64,000 nucleotides of DNA from the NCBI GenBank assembly GCA_028281825.1, contig JANQJC010000016.1, forward strand, positions 18,373 to 82,372, read 5' to 3'. Each line of letters opens with the position of its first letter. Positions within the stretch are counted from its first letter, which is position 1. Made by a program: the position numbers and the translations under genes. Below, one piece after another: positions 17,604-27,100 of this stretch. Source of the stretch: Flavobacteriales bacterium (GTDB lineage: Bacteria; Bacteroidota; Bacteroidia; JANQJC01). The notes under the pieces were generated by a model. It did no database searches. It was not told where the DNA came from and saw only the letters and a program-made list of their open reading frames with translations.

Positions 17604-18542
17604 ATGCTAGTAAAGAGAAATTTTAACCCAGTTAAGGTTTGGCAATACATCAAAGGTCAGATGACATGTATAATACTGTGGTCAGTAGCAGTTTGGTTGG
17701 TGTATTATTTAAGCGAAAACCAGAGCATGGCTATAAACTTTGCCCCAGTTGGGGTAATGGGTTCTGCCCTTGCTATTTTTGTGGCTTTCAGGAACAATTC
17801 GGCTTATGGGCGCTGGTGGGAGGCCAGACAACTTTGGGGTGGTATTGTTAATTCAAGCAGGGTGTTGGCAAGATTGGTTATTACTTTTACAGACAGCCAT
17901 TCTCATCAAGAGAATTACAATAAAGAGCGAAGTAATGATTTTAAACATGATTTGGTTTATTTATGTATTGCCTGGGTTCATTCACTAAGACTACATTTAA
18001 GGGCACAAAATACCTGGGAAGAATTGAATCCCTTTTTTACTTCGAAAGAGGAATATAATGAACTGATAAACAGACAAAACAAGCCCACTTATTTACAACT
18101 GCTTATAGGTAATAGGATATACCAAGCTATGGCTGATGGCACTCTAGGTGGTTTTGATAGTTTTCAGATGGAAGGTCAGTTGTTAGCGTTGGCCAATTAC
18201 CAGGGAGGGTGTGAACGTATTAAAAACACTCCCCTTCCCAAGCAATATGATTTTTTCACCAGGGTATTTATCGTTATCTTTTCTTTTTTGTTGCCTTTTG
18301 GGCTTTTAACTTTTTTTGCAGAAGCTAATTCATGGCTTATTATTCCAATTTCTATATTGGTTTCCGGAGTGTTTGTTATTATGGAGCGCACTGGTGCTGC
18401 AAATGAAAATCCTTTTGAGAATTTGATAACTGATGTGCCTTTAACAGCAATTTGTAATACTATTGAACGGGATTTGAAAGAAATGCTAGGTGATAAAAGC
18501 CTGCCTGAAAAATTAGAGCCAACTGAAGGTTACTTATTTTAG
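17604..18542 (+). CDS. Bestrophin-family ion channel
   Basis: 312 residues of the bestrophin (formerly UPF0187) family, pentameric ion channels of the inner membrane; bacterial homologues studied so far conduct cations, eukaryotic ones chloride. The N-terminal helix (CIILWSVAVWLVYYL) is followed by the conserved FRNNSAYGRWWEARQLWGGIVN, the long helical cytoplasmic part, and the later pair of helices (VFIVIFSFLLPFGLLTFF and WLIIPISILVSGVFVIMERTG) with the family ending ENPFENLITDVPLTAICNTIERD. It starts 5 bases after the preceding gene, so translation is probably coupled. Ion selectivity cannot be read from sequence. Confidence 0.93.
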   Translation: MLVKRNFNPVKVWQYIKGQMTCIILWSVAVWLVYYLSENQSMAINFAPVGVMGSALAIFVAFRNNSAYGRWWEARQLWGGIVNSSRVLARLVITFTDSHSHQENYNKERSNDFKHDLVYLCIAWVHSLRLHLRAQNTWEELNPFFTSKEEYNELINRQNKPTYLQLLIGNRIYQAMADGTLGGFDSFQMEGQLLALANYQGGCERIKNTPLPKQYDFFTRVFIVIFSFLLPFGLLTFFAEANSWLIIPISILVSGVFVIMERTGAANENPFENLITDVPLTAICNTIERDLKEMLGDKSLPEKLEPTEGYLF

Positions 18543-18565
18543 TTGAAAAAAATATAAAGAATGAT

Positions 18566-19183
18566 ATGAAAATAGCTGTAATTGGAACTGGAAATGTAGG
18601 TGGTGCACTGGCTACTAAATGGGCAAATTCAGGTCATACTATTTATTTGGGTGCTAATGACTTAGATAGCTTTAAAGGCAAAGAGTTGCTTAAAAACCAG
18701 AATACTACTGTTAATACAATCGCCGATGCAGTAGCCAATTCTGAAATAATTTTACTGGCAACTCCTGCGACTGTTGCGGTTGAGGTGACCAAATCTTTGG
18801 GAGACACTACTGGCAAGGTGATTATTGATGCGATGAACATTATAATGGGTAGGGGGCCAACTGGATATAGTAATACGGCTGATGCGGTCTTGGCAAACAC
18901 ACCAACTGCAGATGTGGTAAAATGTTTTAATACCACCGGATTTAATAATATGCTAAATCCTATGTATGGCTCTACTGCTATTGATGCTTTTGTAGCTGGC
19001 GATAGTGAGAGAGGTAAATCAATGGCAATTGCACTGGCTAAAGATGCAGGTTTCGGGGAGTGTTATGATATAGGAGGAAATGATAAATTTCAACTGATGG
19101 AACAATTCGCATGGTTTTGGATTAACCTGGCAATGTTTAAAGGCCAAGGTAGGGACATTGGTTTCAAATTGTTGAAGCGTTAA
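18566..19183 (+). CDS. F420-dependent NADP oxidoreductase-like dinucleotide-binding protein
   Basis: 205 residues. A Rossmann fold starts at residue 1 with IAVIGTGNVGGALATKWANSGH, and the sequence continues with ILLATPATVAVEV, IDAMNII and VVKCFNTTGFNNM, a pattern of the F420-dependent NADP reductase-like family (COG2085). Bacteroidota generally do not make F420, so the substrate is more likely another NAD(P)H-linked compound. Last gene of the HxlR-linked operon, 23 bases after bestrophin, and convergent with the DUF2807 gene 8 bases away. Confidence 0.85.
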   Translation: MKIAVIGTGNVGGALATKWANSGHTIYLGANDLDSFKGKELLKNQNTTVNTIADAVANSEIILLATPATVAVEVTKSLGDTTGKVIIDAMNIIMGRGPTGYSNTADAVLANTPTADVVKCFNTTGFNNMLNPMYGSTAIDAFVAGDSERGKSMAIALAKDAGFGECYDIGGNDKFQLMEQFAWFWINLAMFKGQGRDIGFKLLKR

Positions 19184-19191
19184 AGATATTT

Positions 19192-19920
19192 TTAGTCTAA
19201 AGCAATTAACTCACCTTCACCATTGCCATTTAGATTAATAGTGGAGGGGTTGCCTGCGTAGTGCACGTTGCCTATGTAGTTAATCTCAGCATTGAGGGTG
19301 TCTTGGGCATTTACATACATTTCACCAGTACCGCTATGTATTGCCCAGGCTTCATTGGCAATTAATCCATCACAATAGACAAAGCCGTTGCCTGTGGAGT
19401 AAGCATAGAAAAAGTTGGTATTGCCTATTAATTGCACATCACCTGGGCCAGTGTGATTTTTAGCGTGAACATAGTCTGCTTCCACTTGAAGCGAAATATT
19501 TGAATAGGACTCCCATAAATCAATTAACAAGGTGTCAGCAGATATAGTATTTGTACTGAAAATGTTACCTGTCCCATAACAGGTCAGTTCAGTCAGTTCA
19601 GTCAGGTTTATATAAACAGTAAACTGGTTTTTGAGGCTCCTTACCCAGTTGCAATCATTTTGGTTGCTAATTTTTAAAACTCCCTGTGACACTTCAGTTT
19701 TTATTTTTCCAATAAGCTTGCTTCCCGCTTCTATTCTAACTTCAGGTATAGAATCTTGGGTGATGTAAACGCTGACGTTATCATTCACTTCAATTTTATC
19801 AAAGTACGGCAAGTTTCTTGTTTCGGTGGTGGTGTCACCAGTGCCTTTAAAGCAATCTCCTATATCTTTTTTACAAGAAGCAAGTGTGACAAAAACAAGA
19901 AAGACCAGAGATAAACGCAT
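19192..19920 (-). CDS. DUF2807 head-GIN domain lipoprotein (putative adhesin fold)
   Basis: 242 residues from the ATG giving MRLSLVFLVFVTLASCKKD, a clear lipoprotein signal (C16); the longer reading frame would run into lipB. The body has the stacked-strand head-GIN architecture: RNLPYFDKIEVNDNVSVYIT, VRIEAGSKLIGKIKTEV, LKISNQNDC, then short glycine/asparagine turns to the end. Such proteins are surface-exposed and of unknown function. The start lies one base after the lipB stop, so it is likely a read-through member of that operon although unrelated in role. Confidence 0.85.
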   Translation of the reverse strand: MRLSLVFLVFVTLASCKKDIGDCFKGTGDTTTETRNLPYFDKIEVNDNVSVYITQDSIPEVRIEAGSKLIGKIKTEVSQGVLKISNQNDCNWVRSLKNQFTVYINLTELTELTCYGTGNIFSTNTISADTLLIDLWESYSNISLQVEADYVHAKNHTGPGDVQLIGNTNFFYAYSTGNGFVYCDGLIANEAWAIHSGTGEMYVNAQDTLNAEINYIGNVHYAGNPSTINLNGNGEGELIALD

Positions 19921-19921
19921 G

Positions 19922-20656
19922 CTAATATACTGGCTGCTTTTCCAACAATTCCATTTCAAAAACCCGGGATAGGTATAGTTTGAGTTTTTGTTTCACATCT
20001 TCAATGTCCATTTCCTTACCAAGTTCTTTTTGCAGGGAAGTAACTCCTTTATTGTCTATGCCGCAAGGAACGATGTGACCAAAGTAATCCAGGTTGGTGT
20101 TTACATTGAGGGCAAAGCCATGCATGGTTACCCAACGGCTGGTGTGCACTCCAATAGCCAATATTTTTCGGGCTTTAACCGGGTCTTCAAAATCAAGCCA
20201 TACACCAGTGTAGCCTTTCTCTCCGCGTACAGATTCGATACCGTATTCTTCTTTCAATAGCATAATTGCCGCATCTTCCATGTAGCGTAGAAACTTGTGG
20301 ATATCACCAAAAAAGTTGTCCAAATCAAAAATGGGATAGCCTACTATTTGCCCAGGGCCATGGTAGGTCATATCACCACCACGATTGATTTGGTAAAATT
20401 CAGCGTGATTTTCATCTAAACCCTTTTCATCCAACAACAGATGTTTTTCATCCCCGCTTTTGCCTAGGGTATAAACATGGGGGTGTTCGCAGAAAAGGAG
20501 ATGATTATTCGTTGGTGTGCGTTCTTCTTCAGGTAAATCCCTGTTTTCAAGCTTAAGGTCAATGATTTGATAAAAAAGCTTTTTCTGGTAATCCCAGCAG
20601 GTTTGATAATCAATCAAACCAAGGTCTTCAAAAAAAACTTTTTTGTTCTGTTCCAT
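19922..20656 (-). CDS. lipB: Octanoyl-[ACP]:protein N-octanoyltransferase
   Basis: 244 residues. Transfers octanoyl from acyl carrier protein to lipoyl domains, first step of lipoate synthesis. The signature RGGDMTYHGPGQIVGYPI is complete, and the lysine-cysteine catalytic pair is present in KILAIGVHTSRWVTMHG and HIVPCGIDNKGV. I start at the ATG at 20656, one codon inside a GTG, because it overlaps the upstream stop as TGATG, a normal coupling arrangement. lipA is not in the window. Confidence 0.95.
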   Translation of the reverse strand: MEQNKKVFFEDLGLIDYQTCWDYQKKLFYQIIDLKLENRDLPEEERTPTNNHLLFCEHPHVYTLGKSGDEKHLLLDEKGLDENHAEFYQINRGGDMTYHGPGQIVGYPIFDLDNFFGDIHKFLRYMEDAAIMLLKEEYGIESVRGEKGYTGVWLDFEDPVKARKILAIGVHTSRWVTMHGFALNVNTNLDYFGHIVPCGIDNKGVTSLQKELGKEMDIEDVKQKLKLYLSRVFEMELLEKQPVY

Positions 20657-21639
20657 CACAGTTTAGCTAATTCACCTTTCAGGTGGTCTATCACTTTCAC
20701 TTCTACGGCATCTACTCCTCTTTTGTCAGCCAAAAAGCAAGAAACCCAATCGCATAAGTGAATCAAGTAAAGTGATTTTTCTATTGCTGAATCTCCTTTT
20801 GAGAAAAGTTCAATGATATTGGGGGTGTACTTAGCAAATACGCCCTCATTGATTTCAATGCGGCTTTTCACACGCTCATAATCATCATCATTACGGAAAA
20901 TAACTACAGCCAAATCATGGTTCTCATCACGCCAACCCACCAGCTCATTGTGGTTCATCTCGGGGATTACATGATGCCAGCAAAGTATTTTACTGTTTTC
21001 ATTCAATTGCTGGCGGAAACGCACGGCTACACCTTCATACCCAGCGGGAGCATATAGAATGGGTAGCTTTTGGTGCAATTGCTCAGTTATGTTTTCAGCC
21101 TTTTGGATGATATCTTCTTTATCATTCTCAAGAAGGGTGATGGCTTTTTCCAGTTGTGCCTCAAAGCCACCAGAGATTATTTCAAAGTGATTGAGTACAT
21201 AGAATAGTTGCGTCAAGGAATACCCCAAACAGGCACGTGGTGGCTTGCCTTCAGGGATAATAATATGGTCAAACCCCAGGGCTTGTGCTTTGTCAATCAC
21301 CTTTCCGCCCGATGAAACACATACTATTTTGGCTCCCCTTTCAATGGCTATATCCATTGCGTTAAGGGTTTCCTCAGTATTGCCTGAATAGGATGATATT
21401 ATTACCAGCGAATTCTCGTTGACATAGGCAGGTAAAAAGTAATCCTTGTTCACCAAAATAGGTACAGTAGCTTCCTTGGCGGTTAATTCAGCAGCGATAG
21501 TGCCACCAATGCCTGAACCACCCAAGCCTGATATTACTACATTTTTAATCTCATGGCTTGCTGCACTTAGGCTTGCTTTTCGGCCTATCTCAATGGCTTC
21601 CTTTAATTGTGATGGAAAGCTTTCAACTAATTCTTTCAT
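20656..21639 (-). CDS. Bifunctional phosphoglucose/phosphomannose isomerase
   Basis: 327 residues from MKELVESFPSQLK; an upstream in-frame ATG (21702) adds 21 residues that do not fit the family and overlaps the -7 region. Two SIS domains are visible: VVISGLGGSGIGG with SSYSGNTEETL, and the C-terminal half with the conserved WHHVIPEMNHNELVGW. Converts glucose-6-phosphate and mannose-6-phosphate to fructose-6-phosphate in this archaeal-type family. A TAACTTTG-type -7 box lies at 21660-21667 on the minus strand. Overlaps lipB by one base. Confidence 0.9.
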   Translation of the reverse strand: MKELVESFPSQLKEAIEIGRKASLSAASHEIKNVVISGLGGSGIGGTIAAELTAKEATVPILVNKDYFLPAYVNENSLVIISSYSGNTEETLNAMDIAIERGAKIVCVSSGGKVIDKAQALGFDHIIIPEGKPPRACLGYSLTQLFYVLNHFEIISGGFEAQLEKAITLLENDKEDIIQKAENITEQLHQKLPILYAPAGYEGVAVRFRQQLNENSKILCWHHVIPEMNHNELVGWRDENHDLAVVIFRNDDDYERVKSRIEINEGVFAKYTPNIIELFSKGDSAIEKSLYLIHLCDWVSCFLADKRGVDAVEVKVIDHLKGELAKL

Positions 21640-21760
21640 AAGGATATTATAGTTGCAGACAAAGTTAAGGATTTCAAATTTTGTTTGCGCTATCCGAAGC
21701 ATTCCAATAAATAGCTGTATAAAAGATTCTCAATACCTATCTTTGCGCAAAATTTGAGAA

Positions 21761-23284
21761 ATGAGCAGAGAACTCAGCGAGCAAGAGCAAGTGAGGCGCG
21801 ATGCCTTGCGGCAAATCAGGGATTTGGGTATTGACCCTTACCCCGCAGACCTATTTGATGTAGACAACTATGCCAAAAACATTAAGGACAACTATGAAGA
21901 AGGCAAGGAGGTAAGCATAGCTGGCCGCTTAATGAGTGTGCGTATCATGGGTAAGGCATCTTTTGCTGAGTTGCAAGACTCTTCAGGTAGGATACAATTG
22001 TATGTATCAAGGGATGATATTTGCCCTGGAGAGGACAAAACACTCTATAATTCTGTTTTCAAGAAGCTATTGCACATTGGTGATTATATCGGTGTAAAGG
22101 GTCATGTGTTTAAGACCCAAGTGGGTGAGACTTCAGTTCATGTTACTTCTTTGACCGTATTGAGTAAGACACTAAGGCCATTGCCAATCGTGAAAACTGA
22201 TGCAGAAGGTAATGTGCACGACGCTTTTGTTGACCCTGAACTCCGCCATAGAATGAGGTATGTTGATTTGGTGGTGAATAAGGGAATCAAAGAAACATTC
22301 ATTAAACGTACCCAATTGATGAACTCTATGCGTGAGTTTTTTAATGCTAAAGGGTATTTGGAGGTAGAGACCCCAATTTTGCAAGCAATTCCAGGTGGTG
22401 CCAATGCAAGGCCATTTGTTACGCATCATAATGCATTGGATGTGCCGATGTACTTGCGTATCGCCAATGAGCTTTACCTAAAAAGGTTGATTGTAGGTGG
22501 CTTTGATGGGGTTTATGAGTTCGCGAAGGATTTCCGTAACGAGGGGATGGACAGGACCCATAACCCTGAGTTTACAGTGATGGAAATATATGTAGCCTAT
22601 AAAGACTACAATTGGATGATGGAATTCACCGAGCAGATGTTGGAAAAAGTGGCGATGGACTTGCATGGAAAAACAGAGGTGCAAGTAGGTGATAAAATCA
22701 TTGATTTTAAAGCACCTTACCCAAGGGTAACTATGTATGATGCCATCAAAGAGCATACTGGCATTGATATTTCAGGCATGGGCGAGGATGAGCTAAGGGA
22801 TGTTTGCAAGAAACTACACATTGATGTAGACGAGAGTTTCGGAAAAGGCAAATTGATAGACGAGATATTCGGCGAGAAATGTGAAGGCAACTATATTCAA
22901 CCTACTTTTATTATTGATTACCCTATTGAGATGTCACCGCTTTGTAAAAGACATAGGACTAATCCTGAATTGACTGAGCGTTTTGAGTTAATGATAAACA
23001 GTAAGGAAATAGCCAATGCTTACTCAGAGTTGAATGACCCTATTGACCAAAGGGAGCGTTTTGAGGAGCAAATGCATTTGGCGGATAAAGGAGATGATGA
23101 AGCCATGCTTATAGACCAGGATTTCTTACGTGCATTGGAGTTTGGTATGCCGCCAACTTCAGGCATGGGCATAGGTATTGACAGGCTTACCATGCTAATG
23201 ACTAATAATGATACGATACAGGAAGTGCTGTTCTTCCCACAGATGCGCCCAGAGAAAAAGGCTGAGCCTGTAAGTGAAGACTAG
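21761..23284 (+). CDS. lysS: Lysyl-tRNA synthetase, class II
   Basis: 507 residues. Charges tRNA-Lys. An N-terminal OB-fold anticodon domain (about 55-150; VSIAGRLMSVRIMGKASFAEL) precedes the class II core with motif 2 (DFRNEGMDRTHNPEFT) and motif 3 (GMGIGIDRLTMLMT). A TATCTTTG -7 box lies at 21738-21745, 15 bases before the ATG, without an obvious -33. Followed by a strong shared terminator and convergent with the superoxide dismutase. Confidence 0.97.
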   Translation: MSRELSEQEQVRRDALRQIRDLGIDPYPADLFDVDNYAKNIKDNYEEGKEVSIAGRLMSVRIMGKASFAELQDSSGRIQLYVSRDDICPGEDKTLYNSVFKKLLHIGDYIGVKGHVFKTQVGETSVHVTSLTVLSKTLRPLPIVKTDAEGNVHDAFVDPELRHRMRYVDLVVNKGIKETFIKRTQLMNSMREFFNAKGYLEVETPILQAIPGGANARPFVTHHNALDVPMYLRIANELYLKRLIVGGFDGVYEFAKDFRNEGMDRTHNPEFTVMEIYVAYKDYNWMMEFTEQMLEKVAMDLHGKTEVQVGDKIIDFKAPYPRVTMYDAIKEHTGIDISGMGEDELRDVCKKLHIDVDESFGKGKLIDEIFGEKCEGNYIQPTFIIDYPIEMSPLCKRHRTNPELTERFELMINSKEIANAYSELNDPIDQRERFEEQMHLADKGDDEAMLIDQDFLRALEFGMPPTSGMGIGIDRLTMLMTNNDTIQEVLFFPQMRPEKKAEPVSED

Positions 23285-23304
23285 GCCATAAAAATTAACC
23301 CCAT

Positions 23305-23337
23305 AAAAAAGCCCGGCCAATTTGGCCGGGCTTTTTT
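23305..23337. terminator. Bidirectional intrinsic terminator (lysS / sod)
   Basis: GCCCGGCC and GGCCGGGC form a perfect 8-base stem (23311-23318 and 23324-23331) flanked by six A on one side and six T on the other, so it can end transcription of both converging genes. Confidence 0.95.
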
Positions 23338-23357
23338 GGTTATCGGCAGTTGCGAAA

Positions 23358-23963
23358 TTAACTGCCGTAGTTTTCAGCCACTTTATCCCAATTCACTACG
23401 TTCCAAAAAGCAGAGATATAATCAGGTCTGCGGTTTTGGTAGTTCAGGTAGTAAGCATGTTCCCAAACATCCAATCCTAAAATTGGAGTTCCGTTGCAAC
23501 CAGCATCAACATCCATTAGTGGGTTGTCTTGGTTAGCAGTAGAGCAAACAGCTAGTTTGCCGCTATCATCTTTGCAAAGCCATGCCCAGCCAGAGCCAAA
23601 TCTTGTAGCTGCAGCTGCGGCAAATTGCTCCTTGAAAGCATCAAATGAGCCAAAGTCGCGATTAATGGCATCACCCAAGGCTCCGCTTGGTGCGCCTCCA
23701 CCATTTGGGGACATGACTTCCCAAAACAAGCAGTGGTTATAATAGCCGCCTCCATTGTTTCTAACAGCGCCTGAAGCCGAAGAAACATTAGCAAGAATGT
23801 CTTCAATCGATTTTCCTTCCAACTCTGTGCCCTCTATCGCCGTATTTAATTTTGAAGTATATCCATTATGATGCTTGGTATGGTGTATTTCCATTGTGCG
23901 GGCATCAATATGTGGTTCTAATGCGTCGTACGCATATGGTAAAGATGGTAATTCAAAAGCCAT
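23358..23963 (-). CDS. Superoxide dismutase, Fe/Mn family (Mn-type signature)
   Basis: 201 residues. Converts superoxide to oxygen and peroxide. Metal ligands H27, H77, D165 and H169 are all present ([25 protein letters not shown]). The STANQDNP segment supplies a glutamine (Q145) next to an aspartate, and a GGG precedes H77, both of which favour manganese over iron or a cambialistic enzyme. No signal peptide, so cytoplasmic. A good TTTG-N19-TATATTTG promoter lies upstream. Confidence 0.95.
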   Translation of the reverse strand: MAFELPSLPYAYDALEPHIDARTMEIHHTKHHNGYTSKLNTAIEGTELEGKSIEDILANVSSASGAVRNNGGGYYNHCLFWEVMSPNGGGAPSGALGDAINRDFGSFDAFKEQFAAAAATRFGSGWAWLCKDDSGKLAVCSTANQDNPLMDVDAGCNGTPILGLDVWEHAYYLNYQNRRPDYISAFWNVVNWDKVAENYGS

Positions 23964-23995
23964 GATTTATTTTTTTAAATGGTTAGTAAACGGGT

Positions 23996-24026
23996 CAAAT
24001 ATATAACTCGGTTGTTGTTTATCAAA
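23996..24026 (-). promoter_or_regulatory. Bacteroidota-type promoter of sod
   Basis: On the minus strand TTTG (24026-24023) is followed by 19 bases and TATATTTG (24003-23996), matching the phylum sigma-factor consensus TTTG-N(17-23)-TAnnTTTG. The predicted start of transcription lies about 20-25 bases ahead of the ATG. Confidence 0.7.
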
Positions 24027-24114
24027 CCGTTTTGCGGTTAAATTGTTTTGAATAATTTGTATTGATGAGGAATTCTCGTATCAATACTTAATTTACTTAA
24101 ATTTGCATGTCCTT

Positions 24115-27100
24115 ATGGCACGTAGTTATACAAAGTTTCTGCTATCATTCTGGATGTTAGTGTTGGTTGTTGCCAATGGTGCAGCTCAGAATATTTCAGG
24201 TGTGATAAATATATACACCCCCGTTACTGCCATTGATAGGTGTGAGAATACTATCACCGTTGGAAGTTCTGCCGGTTTTAATGTGGGTGATAGGGCTTTG
24301 ATTATACAAATGAAAGGTGCCCAAATTGATCAAAGCAATACGGCTGCTTATGGGGACATAACCAGCTTGGGCTTTGCAGGTAATTATGAGATAGGCACTA
24401 TAGCCACAATTACGGGTAATGATATCGTTTTTCAGAATGTGATGGTGAATGACTATGATGTAACTGGTTTGGTGCAACTGGTTAGGGTTCCCCAATATAC
24501 AGATGTGACTATAAACGCTACCCTTACTTGCGACCCATGGAACGGTACGGTAGGAGGAGTCTTGATATTTGAGGCTTCAGGCACCGTTACCATGAACGCT
24601 GATATAGATGTGAGTGGGATGGGCTTCCGAGGAGGGAATAAATCATTGGAAGTATACAATGGTTGTTCTTCTATGGATTATTTCTATGACTATGCAAGTG
24701 GCTGGTCTGCGCAAAAGGGAGAAGGTATAACACCCAATGTGCCCAATGCTGATGCGGGAATGGGTAAACTAGCCAACGGTGGTGGTGGAGGTAACCATGT
24801 GAATGGCGGCGGTGGCGGCGGTGGAAATGGTGGCCTTGGTGGTAATGGTGGTAACCAATGGAATGGATGCCCTATTATTGATATAGGCGGGCGTGGTGGC
24901 TTAGCAATGACCTACAGCAATGCGGCAAGCAGGATATTCTTGGGCGGCGGCGGCGGTGGTGGCCATCAGAATGATGGAAGTAATTACGGTTCAGCTGGTA
25001 CCAATGGTGGAGGTATTGTGCTTATTGATGCTGGTACTATAGCGGGCAATGGGCAGCAAATTATAAGTAACGGGCTTGACCAAACTTTTTTAGCTGGTAG
25101 TGACGGCTCTGGTGGTGGTGGCGCAGGAGGAACGATTTTATTAAGCACTGGTACAATTACAGGTACGCTCAATGCTAATGCCGTAGGTGGTGAAGGGGGA
25201 AGTTGCAGTACTACTGGGCATGGCACTGGCGCCGGTGGTGGTGGCGGTGCCATTTGGGTTTCACAGGGTTCGGTTCCCGGTAGTGTTACTACTTCAGTTG
25301 CTGGAGGACCTAATGGAACACTATCAGATAACACTTCTTACGGGGCACAGCCAGGGCAGCCTGGTACGGTGGTAACCAGTCTTACGGTTAATGAAGGTAC
25401 TATAACTTTTACACCCAACCCAGCTCCAACGGTTTCAAATAATGGCCCTATCTGCCCTGGTTTGGAGGTGACTTTATCAGGTCCAGCTATTCCAGGTGCT
25501 ACATATAGCTGGACAGGACCAAATGGTTTCACATCAACAGACCAAAACCCTAGCTTGCCAAATGCTTCAGAGGCGATGGAAGGAACTTACCAATTAATAG
25601 TTACGGTAATGGGTTGCCAAAGCCAGCCTGGCACTACTGACTTGGTAGTTAATCCAGTGCCGTACGTCAACTTTACAGCAACAACAGCATGTGTAAACAC
25701 ACCAACGGCCTTCACGGATGCATCAAATATCAGCAGTGGAAGCTTGGATACTTACTCCTGGAGTTTTGCCGGTTATGGCAGTTCGTCTGATGTTAATCCC
25801 ACCTTTGCGTTTCCCGTTGCAGGTACCCATCAGATTAATTTAACCATATATTCGGATAATAATTGTCCTCATGACACGACTTTACCTGTAACTGTTGACC
25901 CAGCCCCATTGTCTGCATTTAGCGCCCCTGCGGTATGTGAGGGTAATCCTACAGTGTTTACTAATGGCACTTCGATTAGTCAAGGAACAATCACTTCAAC
26001 TACATGGGATTTTGATGGCTTTGGAAACTCTAATCAAACTGACCCTAGCTTCACTTTTCCTGTTGCGGGTGCACATGATGTTCAATTGAGTTCAACATCA
26101 GACCAGGGCTGTGTGCATGACACCACAATAAGCATATTTGTGAATTATGCCCCAGATGTTGACTTTACATTTATGGATGGATGCTTGGGCACTGCCACTA
26201 ACTTTACAGATGCAAGCTCTATCACCTTAGGCACATTAGTAAGCCGTGATTGGGATTTCAATGGTTATGGGTCTAACACCGGGTTAAATCCCACATTTAA
26301 TTTTCCTATCGCCGGGGTGCATCCGGTAACTTTGGAAGTAACATCAAATAGCGGTTGTGTTCATGATACCACAATTGATGTTACAGTATATCCAAGGCCT
26401 CATGTAGAATTTACTGCAACTACTGTGTGTGAGGGGCAAACAACTGACTTTACTGACATATCTAATATTGCAACTGGCACCATTGCCAGCCTTGCCTGGG
26501 ATTTTGCAGGAGAAGGAACAGATGTAGGTGCAAATCCATCATTTACATTTACCAACATTGGGCAATTGCCTGTGACACTAACAGCTACATCAGACCAAGG
26601 GTGTGTGCATGATACTACCATATATGTAACTGTTAATCCTACTCCCGTGGCAGACTTTGATTTTAATAATACCTGTCTGGGCTTACCAGCTTATTTTTGG
26701 AATCAATCTACTATAGCCCTTGGCGGAACTATTACCGATTGGAGTTGGAGCTTCGGAGACCCACCTACCAATGGCACATCAACCGATGAAAACCCAGTGT
26801 ATACCTATGGCACAGATGGTAGCTTTTCAGTGATGCTTACAGTTTCTACCGCTAATGGTTGTTCAAGTGACACTACACAGGATATACTTGTGAATGTACC
26901 ACCAACGGCAAACTTTACCTATAATGATGGATGTGAGGATACGCAGATAGCATTTACCAATACTAGTGTGAATGGCGGTGGTACTATCACAACGTATCAA
27001 TGGGATTTCGGGGATTTTGCTAATATACCCGCCCTGCCTAACTCGACTAGTTCTTTGCCAAGCCCTAACTTCACCTATTTTACACCGGGGGTTTATGATG

